A stretch of 19,787 nt of DNA from Deltaproteobacteria bacterium. GTDB lineage: Bacteria > Desulfobacterota > JADFXK01. This document shows positions 1-7,873 of this stretch, piece by piece. The notes beneath the pieces are model-generated. The model was given only the letters and a program-made list of their open reading frames with translations, was not told the DNA's origin and did not search any database. A program made the position numbers and the translations under genes. Location: the NCBI GenBank assembly GCA_015233285.1, contig JADFYA010000017.1, forward strand, positions 1-19,787. The letters run 5' to 3'. Position 1 is the first letter of the stretch. Each line of letters begins with the position of its first letter.

Positions 1-1
1 G

Positions 2-610
2 GAGTTCATAAAATCAGGCAAAAGAGAGGACATCATCACCCTGAAACCAGATGCCGACGCCATTAGAAAATGTAATACCCTGGGCTTATCCACTGAACCA
101 ATAAGGCTGCGATTGATCCGCATTGATGTGCCCGGGAAACAACCTGTCGTTCTTATTACATCGCTACTCGATACTAACCTATATCATTATGAAATATTTG
201 AAGAACTATACCGGATGAGATGGCCTGTGGAAGAAGACTACAAGCTAATGAAATGCCGAATTGAAATAGAGAATTTTTCCGGCAAATCCGTTGAATCTGT
301 GTACCAAGACTTCCATGCCAAAGTCTTTACGATGAACCTTGCCGCAGCCCTGGCGCATCCAGCCCAACAAACAGTTGATGAAGACAACGATAGAAAATAC
401 AAATATCAGATTAATATGACACATATAATGTCCATTGTAAAAGATACCGTTGTCCTATTGTTTACCCGGTCAAACATTTCCGTCTTGGTGCGGAGGTTGC
501 TCGATCTATTTTCTAAGACCATCGAACCGATTAGACCTGGTCGAAAATATCCAAGGAACATTAGGGTGAATCGTAAGAGATTCCACCTCGCTTATAAACC
601 AACTCGTTAG
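2..610 (+). CDS. IS4-family transposase, C-terminal part (5' end outside window)
   Basis: The frame is open from the left edge to the TAG at 608-610, giving 202 residues of the C-terminal part of a DDE transposase. The clearest sign is the IS4-family YREK signature Y-x2-R-x3-E-x6-K, read as YRMRWPVEEDYKLMK with its glutamate codon at 230-232; this Glu is the third catalytic acid. Upstream, VLITSLLD fits the strand before the insertion domain, and downstream ENFSGKSVESVYQDFHAKVF fits the conserved helix after the signature. The N-terminal half with the first catalytic Asp lies outside the window, so it cannot be said whether the gene is intact. No target duplication or left end can be seen. 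The element right end should lie between 610 and about 1055; the run TTAAGTTAATGACATTG at about 1021-1037 is a possible end, but this cannot be tested without the left end. Confidence 0.85.
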   Translation, partial: EFIKSGKREDIITLKPDADAIRKCNTLGLSTEPIRLRLIRIDVPGKQPVVLITSLLDTNLYHYEIFEELYRMRWPVEEDYKLMKCRIEIENFSGKSVESVYQDFHAKVFTMNLAAALAHPAQQTVDEDNDRKYKYQINMTHIMSIVKDTVVLLFTRSNISVLVRRLLDLFSKTIEPIRPGRKYPRNIRVNRKRFHLAYKPTR

Positions 611-1055
611 TTATGATGGTGGTTTGGGGAGTATTAGACGATGACATCATTGTGAAAACCGATTTCACCATCTGGAGTTATCCTATCACCATAGGAGATA
701 GTTTGCGGCGTTGATCCCCAAAGACAATCGAGTTGGATCGCCGTGGGTAAAACTGCGGCATTAACTCCACGAAACCACGGCCTCAACCGGGTCGGACAGG
801 TCCAAAACACGCTCTTCGGGAATTAGGCCGATCGTCCAACTTTTCGTGGTTGGATCATTTTCCTAATCCTTCCGAGCTCGCGTGCACGGCTGTCTATATT
901 GTTCCCATTCTGAGAAAATTGCCAACGCAATCATTTTGGTACATCAACTCACGAATTGTGGAACGTTACTTCTCGATTCTAAATTCACGACCGGGTCTCG
1001 ACATTGGCTTGCGTCTGGCTTAAGTTAATGACATTGACACGCACCCCGCACCCCG
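611..1055. other. Gene-free stretch after the IS4 transposase
   Basis: No convincing coding frame on either strand. A perfect 6-bp hairpin, TCCTAT-CACC-ATAGGA, lies at 681-696 without a T-tract, so it is not a standard terminator. The right end of the IS4 element must lie in or after this stretch. The remainder may be degenerate genomic sequence, and I see nothing else in it. Confidence 0.5.
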
Positions 1056-2009
1056 TTACTCTTCATGCTGCATAAGCACCTTAATCACGCCTTTTTGCCA
1101 GGCGAAGTCGAAGGCCTGTTCAGCCTGTTGAAAGGAGAAAACCCGCGTGATCAACGGCGCGACCTCGATCAACCCCCGGCTGAGGAGGGCCAGGGCCGGA
1201 GCAAAGGGGCCGCACCGGGAACCAACCAGAGTCACTTCATTAACCACCACCCGGGTCATGTCCAGGAGCACCGGCTTGATGTGGGTGCTTTTCACGAAGA
1301 TCAGGCCTCGTGGCTTAATGGCGTCCAAGGCCGTGCTCAATCCCGGCACTGACCCAGACGCTTCCACCACGACATCAAAGCCCCTTTCCTCAAAGCCTTC
1401 TCTCTGATGAGTGATAACACCGACGTGGCGGACGATGTCCAGCTTGTCTTCATGCCGCCCCACCAGATGGACTTCGGCCCCGGTCAGGCGGAGAACCTGG
1501 GCGGCCAACAAACCGATGCGGCCGTCTCCGACGACCAGGGCGCGGGAGGTTGGCCGGATGTGAACCTGATCGGGCATCTCCACCATGGCGGCCAAGGGTT
1601 CGGTAAACACCGCCGCGGCATCGGGGACCTGATCCGGGACCATGTGGAGGTTGGCTTCTGGTAAAACCAGGTAGTCAGCGAAGCAACCAGGCCGGCCCAG
1701 GATGCCGATGGCCGTGCGGGAGGGACAATGCCGGGCATCAAATCTCCGACACTGGTCGCACCGGCCGCATCCCACGTTAATCTCTCCGACTACCCGGCGT
1801 CCGATCAGGCTGTGGTCATCCGCCTCCTCCACCCGGCCGACAAATTCATGACCCAGCACGCCGGAAAAGCCGTGGTACCCTTGGGTCAGCTCGAAATCAG
1901 TCCGGCAAAAACCACTCATTAAGACCTTGACCAGGGCCTCGCCCGTCGGTCGGACCGGCCGGGGCACTTCCCGCAGTGATAATTTTCCGTCGTATACCAA
2001 CCCCAACAT
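1056..2009 (-). CDS. Zinc-dependent medium-chain alcohol dehydrogenase-like protein
   Basis: A 317-residue medium-chain dehydrogenase/reductase that should oxidise an alcohol, or reduce an aldehyde or ketone, with NAD(P). The catalytic zinc ligands are visible: Cys35 (in GFCRTD), the GHE triad at 53-55, and Glu137 (in FTEPLAA). The structural zinc lobe is complete with Cys81, Cys84, Cys87 and Cys95. A Rossmann nucleotide loop, GDGRIG, sits at 161-166. The length is slightly below the usual 340-350. The start is supported by AGGAGA about 8 bases before the ATG. It lies 46 bp downstream of mtaD on the same strand, so the two are probably cotranscribed. Substrate cannot be assigned; a threonine-dehydrogenase or sorbitol-dehydrogenase type enzyme is equally possible. 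Confidence 0.85.
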   Translation of the reverse strand: MLGLVYDGKLSLREVPRPVRPTGEALVKVLMSGFCRTDFELTQGYHGFSGVLGHEFVGRVEEADDHSLIGRRVVGEINVGCGRCDQCRRFDARHCPSRTAIGILGRPGCFADYLVLPEANLHMVPDQVPDAAAVFTEPLAAMVEMPDQVHIRPTSRALVVGDGRIGLLAAQVLRLTGAEVHLVGRHEDKLDIVRHVGVITHQREGFEERGFDVVVEASGSVPGLSTALDAIKPRGLIFVKSTHIKPVLLDMTRVVVNEVTLVGSRCGPFAPALALLSRGLIEVAPLITRVFSFQQAEQAFDFAWQKGVIKVLMQHEE

Positions 2010-2055
2010 ATCAGTATCTCCTGATGATTTCGTATCTAATGCCGGCCATGGCAGG

Positions 2056-3372
2056 TTACAGCCAGGTCTTCATTTTGGCCCCGATGGCCCTGGCTTCGGC
2101 CATGATCGCGTCTTGATCCAAGGTTAGGACCCGGCCGTTTTCCATAACCAGCCGGCCGTTGATGATAACCGTAGTTACTTCTCCTCCTGTCGCAGAATAG
2201 ACTAGATGAGACGGCAGATTGTACAACGGAGTGAGGTGTGGGTGATCCATATCGAGAATAATCACGTCGGCTTTTTTGCCTTTTTCCAGGCTCCCGATCT
2301 GATGAGCCAGGCCAACAGCCGCTGCGGAGCCGTTGGTGGCCAAATCCAGCACTGTCCCGGCCCCCATCACTGTTGGATCTTTAGAGGCCAGCTTGTGGAG
2401 TTTCGCAGTAATATCCATCTCCAGGAACATATTCAAGTTGTTGTTACTGGCGCAGCCGTCCGTACCCAGGCCGACGGCCATCCCCCGCTGGAGCATCTTG
2501 GGCACCGGAGCTACTCCAGCGGCCAGCTTCATATTGCTTTCCGGATTGTGGGCCACCCGGACCTGCCGCTCCGCGAGTAAGTCCAGCTCCTCATCGGATA
2601 CGGCTACCACGTGATCAGCCAAAAGGTGAGGACCCAGGACTCCCAACCGTTCCAGATGGCGGATCGGGGTGGCGCCGTGTTGTTCCAACGACTGGGCTAC
2701 TTCTGCCTCGGACTCGGACAGGTGGGTGATCATCATCACATTTTCGCGTCTAGCCATGTCCATGGCTTTTAGAAACAGGTCTTCTCCGCAGGTGTAAACA
2801 GAATGGGGGTCAATGGCGGGCGTGATGAGATCGTGGCCCCTATATTCCTGGATGAGCTCTAGAGTGTAGTCGAATCCGCGTTCAATCGGCCCGTAGTTCG
2901 GTGAAGGAAAGTCATAGATGACCTCACCCACAACTGCCCGGACTCCGGCCTTTTCCGCTGCTTTGGCGACTTCCTTTTCAAATAGATACATGTCACAAAA
3001 AGTGGTAGTGCCGGACTTGATCATTTCTAAACAGGCCAGTAGGGAACCGATATAAACAGCGTGTCCATCGAGTCGGGCCTCGCCGGGGAAGATGTAGTTG
3101 TTCAGCCATTCCATCAGAGGAAGATCATCGGCCAGGCCTCGGAACAAGGTCATGGCCGCATGGGTATGGGCATTGATCAGACCGGGCATAACCAGGTGAC
3201 CCTGGGCCGGGATAATATACTTTGGTTTCAGGTGACGGGGTGGTTCCCCAGGCCCGGCATCGGTGATAACATCCCCGGTTATGGCCAGGTAGCCTGGTTG
3301 ATAAGTGTTTCCGTGGCCATCGAGGGTTAGGACGGCACCGGACTTGATCAGGATATCGCAAGTGGTTTCCAT
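2056..3372 (-). CDS. mtaD: 5-methylthioadenosine/S-adenosylhomocysteine deaminase
   Basis: A 438-residue cytosolic amidohydrolase. The family deaminates S-adenosylhomocysteine, methylthioadenosine or adenosine to the inosyl compounds, removing the by-products of SAM use. The metal-binding HxH is at His69/His71 (NAHTHAAMTLFRGLADDLPL, a stretch typical of MtaD). The third metal histidine is His217 (ITHLSESE), and the metal Asp is Asp305 in GLGTDGCASNNNLNM. His190 (DPHSVYTC) lines the substrate site in this family. Length matches the usual 420-445. The ATG has GGAG upstream. It is the first gene of a probable pair with the downstream dehydrogenase and is divergent from the lytic transglycosylase gene. 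Related amidohydrolases such as guanine or chlorohydrolase types are less likely given the ADDLPL and GCASNNNL stretches. Confidence 0.9.
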   Translation of the reverse strand: METTCDILIKSGAVLTLDGHGNTYQPGYLAITGDVITDAGPGEPPRHLKPKYIIPAQGHLVMPGLINAHTHAAMTLFRGLADDLPLMEWLNNYIFPGEARLDGHAVYIGSLLACLEMIKSGTTTFCDMYLFEKEVAKAAEKAGVRAVVGEVIYDFPSPNYGPIERGFDYTLELIQEYRGHDLITPAIDPHSVYTCGEDLFLKAMDMARRENVMMITHLSESEAEVAQSLEQHGATPIRHLERLGVLGPHLLADHVVAVSDEELDLLAERQVRVAHNPESNMKLAAGVAPVPKMLQRGMAVGLGTDGCASNNNLNMFLEMDITAKLHKLASKDPTVMGAGTVLDLATNGSAAAVGLAHQIGSLEKGKKADVIILDMDHPHLTPLYNLPSHLVYSATGGEVTTVIINGRLVMENGRVLTLDQDAIMAEARAIGAKMKTWL

Positions 3373-3664
3373 GTGATGTGGCTCCGTTAATATTCAGTCA
3401 AGAATTGGAGAAAAAGCCTAACCGTGAAAGTCGCCATCAATACCAGCGGCGACCCTTTGAGATTACAAATCATCATTTTAATATAACACATAAAATGTCC
3501 TAATAGAATGAATGTGAAAAAATAATAAATATAATCAATATGATACACACTAATTGTGTGATAAAATGCAGTTATTGTGTTATGTTACAGGATCAACACT
3601 TATTATTTCATATAGTATTGGCTAACTATATTAATAAGTTAATTGACAATAACCGTTTTTATTG

Positions 3665-3693
3665 TTGACACCTGGTACGGTAACTAGTATACA
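3665..3693 (+). promoter_or_regulatory. Near-consensus sigma-70 type promoter
   Basis: A perfect -35 box TTGACA (3665-3670) is separated by exactly 17 bases from TATACA (3688-3693). Transcription would start near 3700, leaving a leader of about 50 bases before the lytic transglycosylase ATG at 3750. It faces that gene only. Confidence 0.65.
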
Positions 3694-3735
3694 TGGACAC
3701 TCCTTGACCATTAAGCCGCTTAATAAAATCACGGC

Positions 3736-3743
3736 AAAGGAGG
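3736..3743 (+). promoter_or_regulatory. Strong ribosome binding site, AAAGGAGG
   Basis: AAAGGAGG ends 6 bases before the ATG at 3750 and fixes that start. Together with the near-consensus promoter it suggests high expression. Confidence 0.75.
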
Positions 3744-3749
3744 TTATTA

Positions 3750-4514
3750 ATGGTGAATACTAGTGTTAATCGACTTAAATTATTTGTGCTTATTGTTTTT
3801 TTTACCCCGGTTGTCTTTCTCGGCCACTTTACCATGTCTCCGGTAAAGTCCCAGGCCAATGAACCCCGTTTACACCGTCCCAAAAGCATCGTCGGCTCCG
3901 CTCATTTGGAAGAGCTGACCGAGCGAAAGTCCGAATTATCCCTTCGTAAGACCAAGAGTCAGACCAAAAGCAAGGCCAAAAGCAAGATCAGCGGCAAGCT
4001 CAAAAGCAAGTCAAACGGTAAAAGAAAGAAAAGTGCCAGGAGACTCAGCCCCAGTGCCGGGACTGATCCGTCCGCGGCCATTGACCTAACCATCCGCCAG
4101 GCGGCAGCTAAATACGGCCTGGAGCCTTCTCTCATTCGGGCCATAATTAAGGCCGAATCCGAATTTGACCCCAGGGCTCTCTCGCCTTACGGGGCCAAGG
4201 GGTTGATGCAATTGATGCCCGGAACTGCGGCCGCCTTGGGTGTGAAGGATCTGTATTGTCCCATCCAAAACATCAAAGCCGGGGCCAGACATTACAAAAA
4301 ACTGTTAACCACCTTTAGAGGTGATCACATTTCAGCTTTGGCGGCATATAATATTGGGAAGGTCAGAGTGTTGAGATGTGGTATCCCGCCGGGGGTACGG
4401 CGGGACTTTGTCCAAAAGGTTCTGGCTTATCAGCGGCAGTATTCCAGGCGGGATGCGGCCACAGATTCAATGCGCACTTTCGCCGGGTTGCCAGATGCAA
4501 AAGTTCTTGATTAG
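3750..4514 (+). CDS. Exported lytic transglycosylase (SLT domain) with Lys/Ser-rich linker
   Basis: A 254-residue exported murein hydrolase that should cleave the MurNAc-GlcNAc bond to form 1,6-anhydro ends. Residues 9-26 are a hydrophobic signal or anchor segment (KLFVLIVFFTPVVFLG). Residues 67-98 form a very basic Lys/Ser/Gly linker built from repeated KSK-type units. The SLT domain covers about 113-232 with the catalytic Glu136 in IKAESEFDP, GLMQLMP at 151-157 and AAYNIG at 198-203 (the family more often has AYNAG). A lone pair of cysteines (170, 210) lies in the domain and could form a disulfide. The gene has its own promoter and a strong ribosome site. Its last 48 bases overlap the 3' end of hisH on the opposite strand, so the tail after the domain is constrained by hisH. 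Confidence 0.88.
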   Translation: MVNTSVNRLKLFVLIVFFTPVVFLGHFTMSPVKSQANEPRLHRPKSIVGSAHLEELTERKSELSLRKTKSQTKSKAKSKISGKLKSKSNGKRKKSARRLSPSAGTDPSAAIDLTIRQAAAKYGLEPSLIRAIIKAESEFDPRALSPYGAKGLMQLMPGTAAALGVKDLYCPIQNIKAGARHYKKLLTTFRGDHISALAAYNIGKVRVLRCGIPPGVRRDFVQKVLAYQRQYSRRDAATDSMRTFAGLPDAKVLD

Positions 4515-5108
4515 GGTCAGGCCGGGAGGGCCGCTCTTCTCGGGATGGAATTGTACGGCAATAAGATTGTCCCGCCCCAGGGCTGAAGCAAACTCAATTC
4601 CGTGTAAGGTTTTGGCCAGAGTCAAGGACTGGTCGGCCGGGACAGGAAAGTAAGTGTGCACAAAGTAGAATTCGCTCTCCGGCGGGATTCCCTGAAAAAT
4701 AGGGTGTGGCCGGGTCAGAGCGGCCCGATTCCAACCCATGTGTGGGATCTTCAATCGCCCGCCCGCCTGGTCCATTAGAGGTGAAGGGAACGACCTGACC
4801 TGTCCTTTGATCACCCCCAGGCACTCGGTGTCGTTTTCTTCACTGTATTCCATGATTATTTGGGTGCCCAAACAGATGCCCAGGACCGGTTTGTTTTGGG
4901 CCACCGCGTCTCGAATGGTCTCGGCCAGCCCCAACTCCTTCAGGTCTTTCATCGCCCTGCCGGCCGCCCCCACACCGGGAAAGATAACCCGGTCTGCGGC
5001 CAGGATTTCCCCCCGGTCTGAGGTGATCTTTGCTTCAAATCCAAGTTTGTTCACCGCCCGCAGCACACTGGTCAAGTTCCCGGCGCGGTAGTCAATAATG
5101 GCAATCAC
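4467..5108 (-). CDS. hisH: Imidazole glycerol phosphate synthase glutamine amidotransferase subunit
   Basis: A 213-residue class I glutamine amidotransferase. HisH hydrolyses glutamine and passes ammonia to HisF, which makes imidazole glycerol phosphate and AICAR in histidine synthesis. The opening MIAIIDYRAGNLTSV is typical of HisH. The nucleophile Cys79 lies in GICLGTQ (most HisH have GICLGMQ), and the His188/Glu190 pair is in QFHPEKSG. The oxyanion-region PGVGA at 44-48 and the PHMGWN block at 122-127 are present. The start is GTG with AAGGAAA upstream, only 15 bases after the hbd stop, so the two genes are likely cotranscribed. No hisF, hisA or other his gene is in the window, which is unusual because HisH needs HisF. 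It overlaps the lytic transglycosylase gene tail-to-tail. Confidence 0.88.
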   Translation of the reverse strand: MIAIIDYRAGNLTSVLRAVNKLGFEAKITSDRGEILAADRVIFPGVGAAGRAMKDLKELGLAETIRDAVAQNKPVLGICLGTQIIMEYSEENDTECLGVIKGQVRSFPSPLMDQAGGRLKIPHMGWNRAALTRPHPIFQGIPPESEFYFVHTYFPVPADQSLTLAKTLHGIEFASALGRDNLIAVQFHPEKSGPPGLTLIKNFCIWQPGESAH

Positions 5109-5123
5109 CGTTCGTTTCCTTTT

Positions 5124-5972
5124 CTAATACTTATAAAAACCACGGCCGGTCTTCACTCCAAAATACCCTGCGTCAACGTACTTCTTGAGCAAGGGACACG
5201 GCCGATATTTGGGGTCTCCCAGACCGGAATGCAGGACCTCTAAGATGGCCAAACAAGTGTCCAGTCCGATCAGGTCGGCCAGGGCCAGAGGCCCCATGGG
5301 ATGGTTCATGCCTAGCTTCATCACGGCGTCAATCGCCTCGGCCGTGCCCACGCCCTCATACAGGGTGTAAACGGCCTCGTTGATCATGGGCATAAGCACC
5401 CGGTTGGCGATAAATCCCGGAAAATCATTGGCCTCCACCGGAGTCTTGCCGAATTTGAGGGACAAGGCATTAGTCAACTCCAACGTCTCTTGATCCGTGG
5501 CCAGGCCCTTAATAACCTCCACCAGCTTCATCACCGGAACGGGATTCATAAAGTGCATTCCAATGACTTTTTCGGGCCGCTTGGTGGCCGAAGCAATTTT
5601 GGTAATGGAAATGGATGAAGTGTTGCTGGACAACACTACCCCGGGGCGGACGATCTGATCCAACTGCCTAAAAATATCCAGCTTAAGGGTCAGGTTTTCG
5701 GTCGCCGCTTCAACCACGAAATCCGCTTCCGCCATGGCGGCCAGATCTGTAACACCAACAATCCGGCCCATGATATCACTCTTTTCGGCGGCGGAGATTT
5801 TCTCTTTCTTAACCATCCGGTCTAAGCTTTTCTCAATGGCCCCTTTCCCTCGGGCGACGAACTCTTCCTTGATGTCACTCATGATCACTTTTAATCCGGC
5901 CGCCGCAGCCACCTGGGCAATACCCGACCCCATTTGGCCGGATCCAACTACGCCAAAGACTTTAACTTCCAT
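5124..5972 (-). CDS. hbd: 3-hydroxybutyryl-CoA dehydrogenase
   Basis: A 282-residue NAD(P)-dependent 3-hydroxyacyl-CoA dehydrogenase that interconverts acetoacetyl-CoA and 3-hydroxybutyryl-CoA in butyrate-type or beta-oxidation metabolism. The Rossmann loop GSGQMG is at residues 10-15, followed by the adenine-ribose Asp in IMSDI. Catalytic residues match the family: Ser119 in SNTSSIS, His140 in [14 protein letters not shown], and Asn190 in [10 protein letters not shown]. The C-terminal dimerisation domain carries [13 protein letters not shown]. Length matches the usual stand-alone enzyme of about 282, so this is not the fused FadB type. The ATG at 5972 has AAAGGAGA at good spacing; a GTG one codon earlier is possible. 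hisH follows after 15 bases. Confidence 0.92.
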   Translation of the reverse strand: MEVKVFGVVGSGQMGSGIAQVAAAAGLKVIMSDIKEEFVARGKGAIEKSLDRMVKKEKISAAEKSDIMGRIVGVTDLAAMAEADFVVEAATENLTLKLDIFRQLDQIVRPGVVLSSNTSSISITKIASATKRPEKVIGMHFMNPVPVMKLVEVIKGLATDQETLELTNALSLKFGKTPVEANDFPGFIANRVLMPMINEAVYTLYEGVGTAEAIDAVMKLGMNHPMGPLALADLIGLDTCLAILEVLHSGLGDPKYRPCPLLKKYVDAGYFGVKTGRGFYKY

Positions 5973-6117
5973 CACTATCTCCTTTTGTTTGTTTTTTTAA
6001 AATTTGATTAGGTGATCGTAGCCGTCTGGAATCTAATTCTTCCATTTGGTCAATAAAAAAAGTGTAACGCTGAATACGCCGATATCTATAGACAAACGTC
6101 TGGCCGGCATGACTATT
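5973..6117. other. Short gap between hbd and the membrane-protein pair
   Basis: It holds the hbd ribosome site (AAAGGAGA on the minus strand). No clear terminator or promoter was seen, so hbd could be read from the upstream membrane-protein genes or from its own start. Confidence 0.3.
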
Positions 6118-7749
6118 TTAGGTTCCTTCAAAGCCATCCCAGGCGGGCAGGGTGATTCCCGGCCGAACCGGCGGCCTCAATCGGATCGAAAAGATAAACG
6201 TGGCCACCATGACCAGGGCCGTACCGCTGATGATCCAGGGATTGGCCAGGCTCTCTACATTCAGGGGGAGCGCCGGCGTAGTGACCGGATCGATCTGCCG
6301 GAAGAAGACGGCCAACAACAGGCCGGCGGCAAAATTAGCCCAGATCATGGTCATACCTGGGATCGGAGTGCTAACCCATTCATTCGGTTGTCTATTCCAA
6401 CGGCCGATCATTTGGAGGAAAGCCACTACGAGCAGGCTGGCGGCAAAGATCTGGCCGTCGAACATCTTATGGGAAATATGGAAGAGAAGAACACAAAAGG
6501 CAAACAAACCGATGAACGTCCGCCAGGCTCGAAACTTGAGGTCTCTGATCTCTTGTTCGGAAAGGTCGGGGTCAGCTTCTTTTCCGTTCCCAAAGCCGAC
6601 GGAAGCTTCGCTGAATATCCCTGAAGAACCGAATACGATCATGAGCGGCAGAATTAGCCCAAGGCAGTCCAGGAAGGCCCGGTACGGATAGCCTCCCAGG
6701 GTCCCGGCCAGGAAGGACACGATAAAGCCGGGCAGGGCGCATTCGGCCAGGGCGCGGCCGGGGCGGTTCACCGTGATGCCGGCCGACGTCGCTGAATCAG
6801 GACGGTTAATCCAGAAAGCCATAATGGAGGCCGACACCCAGGAACCGCCGGCCAGCATATAAGTCATCGGCGGCAAGGTCTGGACTGAATCGACGGCCAT
6901 GACAAAGCTGGATATCGCCAGACCCAGTCCTCCGGCCAGAGCCGCGGCCCGCCTTAATCCCACAAGTTGGCCGGAGTTGTGTAATCTATGTTTATCAGGG
7001 AAATACATAGACAAAAGCAACAAGGCCAGACCGCCTAAGACAAACAGGGCCGCGGCTATTTTGGCGTCGGAATAGACATACAGATGAACCGTATAACTGA
7101 ACAAGGCAAAGGGGATGAGATGATAACAGACCACCTTTAAGAAGGTCCGGTAAGGCAACTGAGATTGTTCCCCGCACAGAATGGCGATACCGCCTGCTCC
7201 GCCCAAAAACATGTTAATCGGCAAGATCAGCAGCAAAAGAATAATGTTCTGTTCGTTTAATGTGAACCTGAACGGCAGGCGATGGACAACGTGCTGTATC
7301 TTCCGCCCCAACTTATTTCGTTGGAAATAAAGCTCCATTAACTGAAAGAGCGGCGGAATTTGTTCTCCATCAGACAGGTGGTTTTTTTTCAGTATCTTGC
7401 CCACCTGCCGCTCGAATAGATTCATCAGGATGGGAGAATGCTTGCCCAAGAGATAGCCTAAGGATAGAAACAGGCAAGTGGACACGTAGGTGGCGACAAT
7501 CCCGACCAGCCCGGTCAAAGACATAAGAGCCGTGGCAATACCGCCGCCATTGACATATGGAATAGCCAGGGCGACACCATAGACAAAACTGATCTGGACT
7601 ATCCGCCAGGGCTCAAATCTCAGATTCTGGATCAAGAATTCTATCTTCTGGCCGAAAGAGTGTCCCGGTACGTCTGCGATGATGTACCAGAGCATCAGCC
7701 CCAGGAGAAACCAGGTTCCGATAGTTGTCAACAAATTTCTTATTTTCAT
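6118..7749 (-). CDS. Polytopic membrane protein of unknown function, copy A
   Basis: A 543-residue integral membrane protein with about 12-13 hydrophobic segments by eye; I do not recognise the family with confidence. The first 250 residues contain GGGIATALMSLTGLVG with long flanking hydrophobic stretches, then a cytosolic-type basic loop (about 105-165) and a second glycine-rich turn FLGGAGGIAILCG. This layout loosely recalls DedA/VTT-type folds, but that is a guess. The second half has ECALPGF, YPYRAFLDCLGL and a loop ending in KFRAWRTFIGL, and the protein ends in RLRPP plus a short polar tail. It is clearly paralogous to the gene upstream at 7874-9526. The ATG has an in-frame TAA three codons upstream, so the start cannot lie further out. 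It lies 124 bp after copy B and was probably produced by tandem duplication. Confidence 0.8.
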   Translation of the reverse strand: MKIRNLLTTIGTWFLLGLMLWYIIADVPGHSFGQKIEFLIQNLRFEPWRIVQISFVYGVALAIPYVNGGGIATALMSLTGLVGIVATYVSTCLFLSLGYLLGKHSPILMNLFERQVGKILKKNHLSDGEQIPPLFQLMELYFQRNKLGRKIQHVVHRLPFRFTLNEQNIILLLLILPINMFLGGAGGIAILCGEQSQLPYRTFLKVVCYHLIPFALFSYTVHLYVYSDAKIAAALFVLGGLALLLLSMYFPDKHRLHNSGQLVGLRRAAALAGGLGLAISSFVMAVDSVQTLPPMTYMLAGGSWVSASIMAFWINRPDSATSAGITVNRPGRALAECALPGFIVSFLAGTLGGYPYRAFLDCLGLILPLMIVFGSSGIFSEASVGFGNGKEADPDLSEQEIRDLKFRAWRTFIGLFAFCVLLFHISHKMFDGQIFAASLLVVAFLQMIGRWNRQPNEWVSTPIPGMTMIWANFAAGLLLAVFFRQIDPVTTPALPLNVESLANPWIISGTALVMVATFIFSIRLRPPVRPGITLPAWDGFEGT

Positions 7750-7873
7750 CTTCGCTTACGGTGAACACCGCCCCTTTTTCTTGTCGGCTGCGGCCGAGGT
7801 GGTCATCCCTGGCCGGCAACGTGACTGATCCGGCTGGAGATGTGAAATTTGTTTGCTGTTTTTTGTACAGTAG
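7750..7873 (-). repeat. Leader of copy A, duplicated relative to the leader of copy B
   Basis: This stretch aligns by eye with 9527-9650: both hold CGCTT, a CCGC..CCTTTTT run, TGTCGGC.GCGGCC, GGCCGG.AA and GGCT..AG.TGTGA in the same order. The tandem duplication therefore included the 5' leader as well as the coding region. No good Shine-Dalgarno sequence lies next to the ATG at 7749. Confidence 0.65.

Larger units (their letters stand above)
3373..3749. promoter_or_regulatory. AT-rich divergent intergenic region (mtaD / lytic transglycosylase)
   Basis: This 377-bp gap between divergent genes is far more AT-rich than the flanks, especially at about 3475-3665. It contains the inverted repeat CACAC-TAATT-GTGTG at 3546-3560 and several related CACA/TGTG words nearby (ACACAT at 3486, TGTGTTATG at 3577), which could be a repressor or activator site. 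A second imperfect dyad (GACAATAA / TTATTGTT) sits just upstream of the promoter at 3665. No small coding frame is supported. Confidence 0.5.

Noticed and set aside
2206..2614. Plus-strand frames opposite mtaD
   Set aside because: Antisense shadows of a well-supported amidohydrolase; no family features.
3546..3585. CACA/TGTG words considered as a CRISPR-like or tandem repeat
   Set aside because: Words are short, unevenly spaced and without spacers of constant length; at most an operator.
6046..6691. Long plus-strand frames of 179-192 codons opposite the membrane protein gene
   Set aside because: They are antisense to a clearly conserved gene with a paralogue, are rich in charged and low-complexity residues, and lack ribosome sites.
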